A stretch of DNA of 64,000 nt from Schistosoma mansoni. Taxonomy: Eukaryota; Platyhelminthes; Trematoda; Strigeidida; Schistosomatidae. Location of the stretch: the NCBI RefSeq assembly GCF_000237925.1, contig NW_017386025.1, forward strand, positions 3,530,215 to 3,594,214, in the 5' to 3' direction. Below are positions 40,301 through 58,645 of the stretch, one piece after another. Under the pieces are notes generated by a model that saw only the letters and a list, made by a program, of their open reading frames with translations, made no database searches and was not told where the DNA came from. The first letter of the stretch is position 1, and each line of letters opens with the position of its first letter. The position numbers and the translations under genes are program-made.

Positions 40301-43300
40301 CTACGTCCAGGTCTGAGGTCAGCCTGATTGTCTCGGGTTCGCCTTTCACGATCCCTAGGTAGGAGTTGGAAGATTATTGAAGCTGGTATTTCAGATACTA
40401 AATTAGTCATACCGATCCCTCTGTGATTGGTACAAGGGGGTTTTTGTCCTTCCTTATAAACTGAAACGACCAGAGATCGAGACCAGTCAGATGGGACTAC
40501 GCCTAGACACCAGATTTTAGCTAGGATTCCAGTCAATCTAAGTGCTAAAACTGGACCACCATCCTCATTCTGATCTAGTGAAGGGGAACTTTCGGTTTGG
40601 CTTACTTGTTCGAACAGTACAGCCCTAACCAGGGCTATGCATCCATCCTTAAGGTTTGTCATTTTTGCTAATGTCCATCGACTATACAACTCGTGACGTA
40701 AAGTTGCTATTGCAATGCTTTCTAGAAAACCACTCTCAGGGCTTCTTAGTAAGTAGTTAAGGAACGTACTGATATCAAACATACCGTCTCACTAACACCA
40801 AACATCTTGCTATTGTTGAGTCACGTAGGATGAAACTGCTAACAACTGCTGTTCACATTTTCGTTTTGTTTCGTCTGCCCTGTAAAGTCTCATGCGTAGG
40901 TTCTGTACATTAATGTGGGGGAGTGGTTTAGAAGTTAAGACTCGACTTCCAGCCAATTTTGAGCCCCAGATCACCTACTTCAGTCTGGGAAACCGAGTAG
41001 TATTATTAGTCCACATACTTAGAATGTAGCTCATATCCAAGTATCCGGTGAATGATTTAACTTATTCTCGTACATTGATGCGTGATATTAGATAACCGCA
41101 TGACCATTCTTAACTTTGAGTAACAGAAATTCGATCGCTTTACCGAACAGTACCTTGTAATTTTTAAAATTTCCTTTCCAGATTTTGTTTAGACTGTGTT
41201 TCCACTTCAAGCCAAAAATTTAGCCATTTGGCAAATTGTTACTCTGGAACACATGGTAACCTCGAAATGGATTTCCTCACTTGTGCTTCATGCATGAGAA
41301 ATGGAATATGTTTACCTGTTACAAGTGTCAAATGTATGGTGGGAAACGAGTTAATTTTTTGTCAAAATAAAGAGGTAAAGGTGGAATTATATTATTATAG
41401 TACTTATTAGTGCATACACTATTTCCTACCATTGAATATCCTATCTTTTAAACATGACTCAACCGGTGAGTGTGAATATCCTGCCTGTAAACAGTTATTG
41501 TTTCAATTAATTGGTTTTTGTTTTGATTTTCATATTGTAATTGTTGTGTAAGCTTCGTCCTTGGTCGGCGTGTTCTCATGGCATATACTGTCCTGATAGA
41601 ACACTGCCTTTTTTCTTTTCCAAGGTTTATTAGCATGATTAAATGCCCGAACAAGTATTGTGTCAGAGAATATAAAGTTTCTCAAAGTTTCAGAAAGTAA
41701 GTCTACTTTTTTTATGCACTAGTCCTTGTCCTTTTTTCCAGATTTATACTTGTTATTTGACCTAGTCTTGGTTATTCCTAAAATAATAAATTCTTCAAGC
41801 CTTTTCAAGATAAATAACCTAGTATGTACGTTTATTTATGTTGAAGATTAGTATTTTAATGGTTTAATGAACGGATATCCGATTTCTAAAATGAAAGAAA
41901 ATGATGCTGATTAATGGATTATATGCAATGATGCAATATGACAGTTGTAACCAAATTATTGACGTAAGCAGTCGATTGACTTCACTTTAAAGACAAGACT
42001 ACCAGCCTAAGGAAGATGTTTTCTGTTTAGTAAGATAACATGCTTATATACAGAATATTGCCAAAATAGGCACAACAAAATTTCTTAGGCGATTTAAGGA
42101 AATCAGTTTGTAGGTTACTCCGTACCCAATTAATTATGACTTGACTGTCAGGCCCAATTCTTAGAAATCATATCAATTTATAATGAGGCTAGTTACCCGA
42201 ATTAATTAAAATTAGGTTACTCATTGGTTATTCTTGAAAAGTTATCCATATGTTGGCTGAAATTCAGGTTTTCATAGCCAGCCGATCATAGTCTAACAGA
42301 AGTAATATAAGGAATATCTGAATTAGTTACGTTGCATACTTGTCAGATTCTATTGTAAATTGCTGCTTTAAAAATCAAACGTGAAAAGAAATACTGTCGG
42401 ATGACCTCACGATCTTGGTCCATTTTGGTCAGTCATCAAACAACAAATATCGATGAATTATAGTACAACCTAGCGATGTTTTCCCCAAGAAAATTGGTCA
42501 TTGTTCGGTTCATAAGTAACATCCTGGTTTGATATGGTTCGATAAATATTATCCTAGATTGACAAATGCTTCATAGTCTTGAAGTTGCTTTCTCGAACCT
42601 CACAAATTTAGCACTATACTTAAACTTAACCAATTCAAGTTTTATTTTTGTAGTGAATTGATTATTGTGAAACGATAAAATTTGCGTGTAATGACTAAGC
42701 ATTCTGCTTTATAATCTTCTGCATGACATCATTCTATGTATTATCACTGGCTTTAATGTAAAATACTAAGACTGGAGCTTCTAAATGTATGCAAACAACT
42801 ATGCATTTCAGCTGGTGTATTTATTATATAGTATTTTTCTTATTACAACTAATAAGTAAAATGCATGGACTATAACAAGCACACCACTTATTATCGTTCC
42901 ACATTCCAAGGCCTTTGAATTTATATCCAATCCTTTTATTTTAACTTATGGATTTTGGACAATCATACATTAAATTACTACACACGTCTCTTGTATAACA
43001 ATCTGTTTTGCGTTATTTTCAACAGCTCTTGGCTAATTAACGAATTATTGGAACATCACACTTGGTTGATCATCAGATATTCTTTCTACTGATTACTTTA
43101 TTGTTTTCCGCAGTCATTTTTTCTGATATACTAATATTCTGTTTACACCAAGCTTGCTTTAATCATGCTTATCTTCACTTTGGTGATTGTGTGAGATGTT
43201 TCTAGGTAGTTGATGTTGAAGCCAAGGATAAAAATAGGTAGTTAGATACACATTTTGGGTGATACTTTTTATACAGTCTTTAATCACAGTCCACTGTTTA

Positions 43301-43362
43301 GGAAGTTGCAAATTATTCAGGCTTATGATTTCTGTCCAAGACTTATGCATACTGATGTCCAT
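31339..43362 (-). CDS. Candidate hypothetical gene, 3 exons, unknown function
   Basis: I do not recognise this protein. Three minus-strand segments join in phase 1 at both junctions: 43362-43179 ([20 protein letters not shown], donor GTGAAG), 38786-38610 (acceptor aattgaatcag, donor TTAG|GTAAGC) and 31415-31339 (acceptor ttttttactttag, ending [10 protein letters not shown] then TAG). The sum is about 146 residues of ordinary composition with no signal peptide or membrane segment. A GTGAGA donor lies just after the last stop, so a spliced 3' UTR or a different reading is possible. The introns are 4.4 and 7.2 kb and contain RTE debris and a plus-strand candidate exon, which argues for caution. 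The phase agreement is the main support. Confidence 0.3.
31943..32316 (+). CDS. Candidate plus-strand exon pair of an unknown gene
   Basis: An open segment 31943-32060 ([20 protein letters not shown]) ends at a GTAAAT donor. A 71-bp intron with a very good acceptor (atttttctttctcag) leads to 32132-32316, which stays open in the joined frame ([17 protein letters not shown]) and ends at a strong donor GAG|GTGAGT. Both the composition and the splice sites look genic, but I see no start, no homologue and no phase-compatible next exon. The left acceptor at 31942 is only a guess. Confidence 0.3.
32608..32700. repeat. 31-bp tandem repeat, 3 units
   Basis: Units starting at 32608, 32639 and 32670 share TTGCCGATTTCTACCC and AAATATCCGA. 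The array ends against the palindrome at 32695. Confidence 0.9.
32695..32722. repeat. 28-bp perfect palindrome
   Basis: GAATGTTTAGCAAT is followed directly by its exact reverse complement. Directly adjacent to the 31-bp tandem repeats. Confidence 0.95.
32723..35200. other. Non-coding region, nothing certain
   Basis: No exon or element that I can support. A stretch near 33480-33720 (a TA tract, CAATAATAAG, an end in CAACTACA) is faintly LTR-like. Confidence 0.4.
35230..35770 (-). pseudogene. SR2-like RTE reverse transcriptase C-terminal fragment
   Basis: The minus strand encodes [20 protein letters not shown], then [28 protein letters not shown] and, in another frame, [20 protein letters not shown]. 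This is the characteristic end domain of the SR2-type RTE polyprotein. One frameshift separates the two parts. Confidence 0.8.
35771..38600. other. Repeat-rich non-coding region
   Basis: 35770-36230 reads as unidentified repeat sequence. A sequence at 37177-37193 (GGAAATCGGTCACCCTG) resembles the terminus of a hAT-type DNA transposon, but no partner end was found. No gene is seen. Confidence 0.35.
39000..40790 (-). pseudogene. Degenerate RTE reverse transcriptase
   Basis: Broken minus-strand frames follow RT order: [20 protein letters not shown] and [19 protein letters not shown] (40780-40290); [35 protein letters not shown] with the YADD box changed to YANY (40095-39880); [20 protein letters not shown] (39797-39609); and [30 protein letters not shown] (39521-39300), then 3' UTR. 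There is no endonuclease. It is a different RTE subfamily from 10608-13950. Confidence 0.75.
41182..41374 (+). CDS. Candidate Cys-rich exon, possible zinc-binding domain
   Basis: The acceptor is atttcctttccag and the donor AAAGAG|GTAAAG. The only open frame encodes [19 protein letters not shown], then [21 protein letters not shown] and LIFCQNKE. Spaced CxxC pairs (FCLDC, CASC) plus further Cys suggest a zinc-binding fold, but I cannot name the family. The exon is entered in phase 2 and left in phase 0, so it does not join directly to the next plus-strand candidate at 43685, which needs phase 1. An exon may be missing. Confidence 0.38.
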
Positions 43363-43684
43363 AGTTAATTAAGAATTGTAAAATATCACTAAGTCGGATT
43401 AGGAACCGTGCACAAATCTTTATTGCGTCCTATATGTATTCTCATTCTTTAAATGTCGATTAATTCCATATTGTGTTCATCATTTTCAGCTGCAAATTCA
43501 TTTCAAACAACATGACTTTAGTCAAAACTCAATCATTATTTGACAGTATGAATAGTTTAAGTCCTAAAGTAGTCACACTAGTGAAAATTTCCAGTTTTTA
43601 ATATTTGCTTAATTATTCTCTTTAATAATGGATGTTGTGATTGAATAGAATCAAATACATAATACATCACTTTTGGTTTCCTAG

Positions 43685-44094
43685 TATCTCGTCATACTGA
43701 CCGCCACGAAGTTAAAGACGAGTTGAAATGGACAACTGAAGCGTTTCATGCTCCATTAAGAAGATCGGAAACATTGTCCAGTGCCAAGTCAAGTGGAGAA
43801 ATTACAATCACGACAGATACTGTTATGAGCTTGCACGCCTTCGAAAATATGGCCCCTAAAACAAAAAATATGACTTCGAAATTTTCTAATACTGTTGTAA
43901 CCAATGAAACTTGCTCTTTATCTACATCACATTCTGGTTCCCGGACCACTTACAGTCATTACAAGCGATCCATTTTACGACAAGTAAAACGTCAAGCAGA
44001 TAACCTTCGATTAAAGCTTGTTAAAGAGCGTCGTACAATAAGTCACGAACGATTGGTTGATCCACTCCTGTCCACAAGGCAACGCTTTGTGTAG
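43685..44094 (+). CDS. Candidate terminal exon of an unknown plus-strand gene
   Basis: A 410-bp open segment with a good acceptor (ttttggtttcctag) ends in TAG at 44092-44094. It encodes SRHTDRHEVKDELKW at its start, a Ser/Thr-rich middle and a basic, helix-like end (YKRSILRQVKRQADNLRLKL). It is the longest open segment in this part of the window and is unlike the repeats around it. No ATG or upstream exon is certain, and the protein is not recognised. It converges on DIMT1. No AATAAA is seen just downstream. Confidence 0.4.
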
Positions 44095-45371
44095 CTTAAA
44101 TGTACATACTCTACTGATCGTACTAACTTTGTAAGTATATTGTAAATAGTTCACATAAAACTGTTTTTTTGTTGCTTAAAGGCTTTTTATAAGGGTAAAC
44201 ACATAGCATTAGTTTGACCCTGCCGATATATTTAGTCTAAAATGACTGTTCTATGCTGCTTGAGTGACATATGATATTTCTGCTATGCGATTAGTCACTC
44301 CTTTTAGTTGCCGTATGCTTAATGAGCGCAAGGAAATGTGGTAACCGATTTACCGGTTCAGGAGCTTAAATCTTTGAGTCTAAAGAAACATGCACGTTGA
44401 TATTCTTAGAGAAAAATGCCACAACTATGTTTGGAGTTTAGACACTTCATTGACTGTCTTATTGTTCCATAACTACATCGTCTTGTGAAGTTCTGTTTCT
44501 GGCAGTTCCCTAGCACACTCAGTATTTCCCGTACTCCAAAGTATCAATTACAAGTCGGATAGCTTGGAATCCCTACTTTCAAACACAACCTTTAGTATTT
44601 CTCTTCTATATTATCCTCCGAAAATATCGTCCACGAATTCCCCTAACCTCGCTCTGAGATTATTGTTAATGGCTGAGGCCCCAAAATTTTTATACCTAGA
44701 ATAACCCTACTAACTGTATTTGAAAGCTTTTAACTTCAAAACCGTTTTGAATCCAACCTTATTAAAAACACGCTTTTAATCATAAATCGATGTTTTAATT
44801 TAAGGACGATAACAAAGAACAACATAATTACTTGACTTTAACTTCCGAGTGCTGGGGTAACATCAAGTCTAACAGCAAGACTGTTATCGATTAAATTCTA
44901 GGTGGTAGTTGGTTGTATAATGTCTAGCCGAATAATGCTGTGGTAACTGCTAGACGGTGATGTGTATTCGTTACTTTCCACCAATTAATTTCTGTTTGAG
45001 CGACTTCGAAGATAATATTTCTTCACAGCTCTTATATCAGCCTTTAAAACGCCAAACATATTTAGCTGCTGAAACTGGATTTAATGTGCGAGTAGAGAAT
45101 GTGAGTCAATCAAAAAGGTATCTGCATGGTACTTTAACGAGTTCTGATTTGTAAAGACTGTTTAAAAGGGGCTACTAAGATAAATTTGTTTTCCATTCTG
45201 ATGAATTCTCCATCGTTTAGTCATGGGAACGGAAATGGAAATAATCTTCGTAAACCACAGAAGAAATCGTTTTTATCATACTTTAGTACAATTTTTTATG
45301 GCCCAGATATACTCAACTATATACAATGTACCATGCCTCTCAATTCTTTACATAATAAGATTACACAAAGA
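44095..45371. other. Intergenic region between the 43685 candidate exon and DIMT1
   Basis: 1.28 kb between convergent ends. No feature recognised beyond short AT-rich stretches. Confidence 0.5.
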
Positions 45372-52339
<6,968 letters not shown>

Positions 52340-52343
52340 TGTC

Positions 52344-53006
52344 TGTAGTACCAGTTCATATGTTAAGCCCATATACTTTATTCTAGTTACTGGCCAAGCC
52401 AATTCACCTGTACATTGAGTCATCTTTTGATCTTGTTAATCATTTGCTTATTAACCTTGAGTACTTTTTATATGAGCGCATATGTGTACACTTCGTATCT
52501 TATTCATCATATGTCTGTCACTCATTTTTGCCTGACTATAAATGTTAGTTAACGCTTGCTTAAAATGAGTTGGCTTCACAGCCAATCTCCAATACGCAAT
52601 ATTTTTGCATCACTCTCGAGTTGGCTTCCCAGCCATCTCCAATACGCATTATCTTTCGCTTCGCTCTCGAGTTGGCTTCCCAGCCATCTCCAATACGTAT
52701 CATCTTTCGCCTCGCTCTCGAGTTGGCTTCCCAGCCATCTCCAATACGTATCATCTTTCGCCTCGCTCTCGAGTTGGCTTCCCAGCCATCTCCACTGCAT
52801 GTCATTTCCGCCTCGTTCGCTTCCTTCGCTTATTCGCCTGTTCACTCGCTCGTTATTATTCGCTCAGGTGTTGCTAACTTTCTGACCTGAGTTATTCGAC
52901 AATAAACTGTAGTTGCTGCTATCCTTTGTCTTCTGATTTTACGCGCCGTTAAGATTAGAATTATGTCGGTTATCGAAACGAACGATTAACGAATCGCGGC
53001 ACTACA
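52344..53006 (+). repeat. LTR 1 (663 bp)
   Basis: U3 has TATAAA at 52537-52542. Next comes the 51-bp minisatellite (5 units), AATAAA at 52901-52906, and a U5 ending GCGGCACTACA. The layout (TATA, then poly(A) signal 360 bp on) suggests that the minisatellite is in the transcribed R region. Confidence 0.8.
52567..52815. repeat. 51-bp minisatellite in LTR 1 (5 units)
   Basis: Unit starts at 52567, 52618, 52669, 52720 and 52771, each GAGTTGGCTTCCCAGCC-like; the first and last are diverged. As 51 is 17 codons, frames stay open on both strands, which explains the repetitive open frames there. Confidence 0.93.
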
Positions 53007-53217
53007 GAATTGGAGGCCTCGCCGAACGAGCACGACGCTACAGAATTGGATACCTCGCCGTACGATCACGACACTACAGAATTGGAGGCCTCGCCGTACG
53101 AGCACGACGCTACAGAATTGGAGGCCTCGCCGTACGAGCACGACGCTACAGAATTGGGTACCTCGCCGTACGAGCACGACGCTACAGAATTGGATGCCTC
53201 GCCGAACGAACACGGAG
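53002..53217. repeat. 36-bp minisatellite, internal region 1 (6 units)
   Basis: Each unit has CTACAGAATTGGAGGCCTCG and a CCGTACGAGCACGACG end. The first unit overlaps the LTR end (ACTACA) and the position expected for the primer-binding site. The plus frame reads EASPYEHDATEL per unit. A diverged seventh copy (CTACATAATTGGCGACC) is at about 53247. Confidence 0.92.
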
Positions 53218-53763
53218 AAGAATCGACAACCTCTGCGTACGAACTCACTACATAATTGGCGACCGCAACGAGCGAACACAAACCAAAAATGGAACGGTCG
53301 ACGACATATTCCGTTATGATTCGAATAACCTCTATATGCTCATTATTACAATAATGTCATATCATCTAACGTGGAATTATTATTTTTGTTCGTAAGGACG
53401 ATAAATTATGACATTTACGCAGTCGAATCACTAATCGAACAAATTATAATTATATGGACAGTACACGTTATGATATTCGAAACTCACTGGATTATTTTTA
53501 TTATCCAATGACGTAAAATTTTCCTGATTCAAGTGAGTTAGTTCCAATTTTTTCTTTTTCATGTCATTTTCGATCTAATATTACACTCTATCATAGACAT
53601 AAGTTTGGAGTCATACTCCCGACAGTAGGAACTTATGTTCTCGACGCAACTAATGTTCAATTATCTCATTGGTACGCAGCAATCGTCATTTCCTACATTT
53701 TCAGCGACAACCTAAACCAAACTTCCGCAATTTTTATTTCACGATGATCCCTAGTTTAATGTT

Positions 53764-54800
53764 ATACACAAATCAAGTATTCGACGCCGCATTACCAGTC
53801 GATTAGTAATGATTATGTCCATATTATCTATTCATTCATATGTATATCTGAATGCTACATCATCCGTTACCCATAAATACTATTCGATTATTGCTATTAA
53901 TTTTCACTTCCCATTGCACTGTACACCAGAACATAGAGTTTAGAGCTAGTCTCTCAAAGATACACTCTTGTTCGTCACATCCAAGTCAGTCTCACTCGCC
54001 GTCATCGATAATCATATGTATTGGTATTTTTACCATGCCTTAATACGGTTTCGTAACAAACGAGGTTGAGCGCATATCCCTCTAACTACACAAACCACTC
54101 TAGGCTTCATGACCAAAAAGGAATACGACTCCGCATATCTCGTTTCATCAGTCACTATCCTGTTCCTCTGGTCATTCTACTAATACATATTTAACGATAA
54201 CTCAACGCAAGCGACAACGTACACTGACTTCGCATTTCATGATCATCATCATTAACAGTACAGCAATGAATATCACCCGTTGATGTAGTTATCATCCTAC
54301 GGCTGGATTATTTATTATCCCACACAAACTTCAGTTATGTAAATTCGAATCTACTAATCGCTGATCGACGCTATTTACTCTACTGCGGATTATCAGAACA
54401 TATTTCACTGTTCTTTATCGTCATATTCAGTAGGCACCATAGACCAATTTCTGTTATATTCTGTTTTCACGATATTTCGAATTGCTCATACAAACATGTT
54501 ATTTTATCATTCGGACAGTCACTACATAAATGCATGTTAAATTTTTTTCGTACGCTTACTAATGTACTCATAATCACATGCTAGCATTTCAATTTTTGTC
54601 CGCATCTTGACAATATTCATGTACATTTTTTACATAAGTATGACACTTTCGTTTAATACGCTCACCCCACTTGACACTGTAATTCATCAGGTATTATACC
54701 ATTTTTTCCAACATTTTTACGTTATCCACATACCGCTTCAGTGTTATTTTTCGAAAACAGACATTTTTTTATAAATGTGCTATTTTCTACAAGGGGGCTA
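53764..54800 (+). repeat. Internal 1.04-kb module, copy A1
   Basis: Begins ATACACAAATCAAGTATTC and ends at the polypurine tract before LTR 2. No coding capacity. Near-identical to 57181-58217, same length. Confidence 0.85.
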
Positions 54801-55412
54801 TGTAGTACCAGTTCATATGTTAAGCCCATATACTTTATTCTAGTTACTGGCCAAGCCAATTCACCTGTACATTGAGTCATCTTTTGATCTTGTTAATCAT
54901 TTGCTTATTAACCTTGAGTACTTTTTATATGAGCGCATATGTGTACACTTCGTATCTTATTCATCATATGTCTGTCACTCATTTTTGCCTGACTATAAAT
55001 GTTAGTTAACGCTTGCTTAAAATGAGTTGGCTTCCCAGCCATCTCCAATACGCATTATCTTTTGCTTCGCTCTCGAGTTGGCTTCCCAGCCATCTCCAAT
55101 ACGTATCATCTTTCGCCTCGCTCTCGAGTTGGCTTCCCAGCCATCTCCAATACGTATCATCTTTCGCCTCGCTCTCGAGTTGGCTTCCCAGCCATCTCCA
55201 CTGCATGTCATTTCCGCCTCGTTCGCTTCCTTCGCTTATTCGCCTGTTCACTCGCTCGTTATTATTCGCTCAGGTGTTGCTAACTTTCTGACCTGAGTTA
55301 TTCGACAATAAACTGTAGTTGCTGCTATCCTTTGTCTTCTGATTTTACGCGCCGTTAAGATTAGAATTATGTCGGTTATCGAAACGAACGATTAACGAAT
55401 CGCGGCACTACA
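54801..55412 (+). repeat. LTR 2 (612 bp)
   Basis: Nearly identical to LTR 1 but with four 51-bp units, which accounts for exactly 51 bp less. TATAAA is at 54994-54999 and AATAAA at 55307-55312. The polypurine tract AAGGGGG at 54791-54797 lies directly upstream. Confidence 0.82.
55024..55221. repeat. 51-bp minisatellite in LTR 2 (4 units)
   Basis: Unit starts at 55024, 55075, 55126 and 55177, the last diverged. LTR 3 has one unit at 58441. Confidence 0.93.
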
Positions 55413-55623
55413 GAATTGGAGGCCTCGCCGAACGAGCACGACGCTACAGAATTGGATACCTCGCCGTACGATCACGACACTACAGAATTGGAGGCCTCGC
55501 CGTACGAGCACGACGCTACAGAATTGGAGGCCTCGCCGTACGAGCACGACGCTACAGAATTGGGTACCTCGCCGTACGAGCACGACGCTACAGAATTGGA
55601 TGCCTCGCCGAACGAACACGGAG
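55408..55623. repeat. 36-bp minisatellite, internal region 2 (6 units)
   Basis: Same six units and same unit variants as 53002-53217; the translated frames are identical. This shows a recent duplication of the whole leader. Confidence 0.92.
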
Positions 55624-56170
55624 AAGAATCGACAACCTCTGCGTACGAACTCACTACATAATTGGCGACCGCAACGAGCGAACACAAACCAAAAATGGAA
55701 CGGTCGACGACATATTCCGTTATGATTCGAATAACCTCTATATGCTCATTATTACAATAATGTCATATCATCTAACGTGGAATTATTATTTTTGTTCGTA
55801 AGGACGATAAATTATGACATTTACGCAGTCGAATCACTAATCGAACAAATTATAATTATATGGACAGTACACGTTATGATATTCGAAACTCACTGGATTA
55901 TTTTTATTATCCAATGACGTAAAATTTTCCTGATTCAAGTGAGTTAGTTCCAATTTTTTCTTTTTCATGTCATTTTCGATCTAATATTACACTCTATCAT
56001 AGACATAAGTTTGGAGTCATACTCCCGACAGTAGGAACTTATGTTCTCGACGCAACTAATGTTCAATTATCTCATTGGTACGCAGCAATCGTCATTTCCT
56101 ACATTTTCAGCGACAACCTAAACCAAACTTCCGCAATTTTTATTTCACGATGATCCCTAGTTTAATGTTT

Positions 56171-57180
56171 ATACACAAATCAAGTATTCGACGCCGCATT
56201 ACCAGTCGATTAGTAATGATTATGTCCATATTATCTATTCATTCATATGTATATCTGAATGCTGCATTATCCATTACCGATTATCACAATTCGATTACCG
56301 CAATTAATTTTCTATTTCCATTGCACTGTACGCCAGAACATAGAGTTTAGAGCTAGTCTCTCAAAGATACACTCTTGTTCGTCACATCCAAGTCAGTCTC
56401 ACTCGCCGTCATCGATAATCATATGTATTGGTATTTTTACCATGCCTTAATACGGTTTCGTAACAAACGAGGTTGAGCGCATATCCCTCTAACTACACAA
56501 ACCACTCTAGGCTTCATGACCAAAAAGGAATACGACTCCGCATATCTCGTTTCATCAGTCACTATCCTGTTCCTCTGGTCATTCTACTAATACATATTTA
56601 ACGATAACTCAACGCAAGCGACAACGCACACTGACTTCGCATTTTATTTTCATTATCAGTACAGCAACGAATATCACCCGTTGATGCAGTCATCATCCTA
56701 CGGCTGGATTATTTTTTATCCCACATAAACTTCAGTTATGTAAATTCGAATACATTCATCGCTAAGCCACTCTATTTACTCTATTGCGGCTTATCAGAAT
56801 ATATTCGTATTTCACTATTCTTTATCCTCATATTCAATGGGCACTACAGACCAATTTCTATTATATTCTACATCACTTATTTCCACGATTTATTCCGCTA
56901 TCATACCCATAAACAATTCATTGCTCTATTTTCACGATATTTCGAATTGCTTATACGAACCTGTTATTTTATCATTCAGACAGTCACGACATAAATGCAT
57001 GTTAAAAATTTTTTTCGTACGCTTACTAATTTACTCATAATCACATGCTAACATTTCCATTTCTGTCCTCATTTTGACGATATTCATGTACCTTTTTACA
57101 TAAGTATGACACTTTCGTTTACTACGCTCACCCCACTTGACACTGTAATTTATCAGGTATTGTACCATTTTTTCCAACAT
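56171..57180 (+). repeat. Internal module, copy A2 (truncated, diverged)
   Basis: Starts like A1 but diverges in its second half (about 56640-57060) and stops at TTTTTTCCAACAT, about 80 bp short of the end of the module, where A3 begins. Confidence 0.85.
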
Positions 57181-58217
57181 ATACGCAAATCAAGTATTCC
57201 ACGCCGCATTACCAGCCGATTTGTAATGATTATGTTCATATTATCTATTCAGTCACATGTATAACTGAATGCTACATCATCCGTTACCCATAAATACTAT
57301 TCGATTATTGCTATTAATTTTCACTTCCCATTGCACTGTACACCAGAACATAGAGTTTAGAGCTAGTCTCTCAAAGATACACTCTTGTTCGTCACATCCA
57401 AGTCAGTCTCACTCGCCGTCATCGATAATCATATGTATTGGTATTTTTACCATGCCTTAATACGGTTTCGTAACAAACGAGGTTGAGCGCATATCCCTCT
57501 AACTACACAAACCACTCTAGGCTTCATGACCAAAAAGGAATACGACTCCGCATATCTCGTTTCATCAGTCACTATCCTGTTCCTCTGGTCATTCTACTAA
57601 TACATATTTAACGATAACTCAACGCAAGCGACAACGTACACTGACTTCGCATTTCATGATCATTATCATTAACAGTACAGCAATGAATATCACCCGTTGA
57701 TGCAGTTATCATCCTACGGCTGGATTATTTATTATCCCACACAAACTTCAGTTATGTAAATTCGAATCTACTAATCGCTGATCGACGCTATTTACTCTAC
57801 TGCGGATTATCAGAACATATTTCACTGTTCTTTATCGTCATATTCAGTAGGCACCATAGACCAATTTCTGTTATATTCTGTTTTCACGATATTTCGAATT
57901 GCTCATACAAACATGTTATTTTATCATTCGGACAGTCACTACATAAATGCATGTTAAATTTTTTTCGTACGCTTACTAATGTACTCATAATCACATGCTA
58001 GCATTTCAATTTTTGTCCGCATCTTGACAATATTCATGTACATTTTTTACATAAGTATGACACTTTCGTTTAATACGCTCACCCCACTTGACACTGTAAT
58101 TCATCAGGTATTATACCATTTTTTCCAACATTTTTACGTTATCCACATACCGCTTCAGTGTTATTTTTCGAAAACAGACATTTTTTTATAAATGTGCTAT
58201 TTTCTACAAGGGGGCTA
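57181..58217 (+). repeat. Internal module, copy A3
   Basis: Begins ATACGCAAATCAAGTATTC and ends at the polypurine tract before LTR 3. It has the same 1037-bp length as A1, so the second internal region is the first with an inserted A-module duplication. Confidence 0.87.
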
Positions 58218-58645
58218 TGTAGTACCAGTTCATATGTTAAGCCCATATACTTTATTCTAGTTACTGGCCAAGCCAATTCACCTGTACATTGAGTCATCTT
58301 TTGATCTTGTTAATCATTTGCTTATTAACCTTGAGTACTTTTTATATGAGCGCATATGTGTACACTTCGTATCTTATTCATCATATGTCTGTCACTCATT
58401 TTTGCCTGACTATAAATGTTAGTTAACGCTTGCTTAAAATGAGTTGGCTTCCCAGCCATCTCCAATACGCATCATCTTTGCTTCGCTTGCTTACAGTTGC
58501 TCATGTGCTTACAACTTTCTGTTCTGCATCGATTATCAATAAAAATGTAGTTGCCGCTTCCTTTTGCCTTCTGAAATTATACACCGTTAAGATTGGTGTT
58601 AATAACGGTTATCGGAGCGAACTATGATCGAAGCACGGCACTACA
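58218..58645 (+). repeat. LTR 3 (428 bp, mosaic)
   Basis: U3 and the TATA box (58411-58416) match LTRs 1 and 2. After a single minisatellite unit the R/U5 part differs markedly (AATAAA at 58538-58543, GTTAAGATTGGTG) but keeps the terminal GCACGGCACTACA. AAGGGGG at 58208-58214 precedes it. Confidence 0.8.

Noticed and set aside
52556-52890. Overlapping repetitive open frames on both strands (and the same at 55006-55296)
   Set aside because: They are a by-product of the 51-bp (17-codon) minisatellite in the LTR, open in several frames at once with no gene-like start or homologue.
52567-53217. Regular direct repeats that look like a CRISPR array
   Set aside because: The repeats are contiguous without unique spacers, in a eukaryotic retrotransposon.
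52986-53281. Repetitive open frames in the 36-bp repeats
   Set aside because: 36 bp is 12 codons, so all frames stay open. The frames are kept as part of the element and not called genes.
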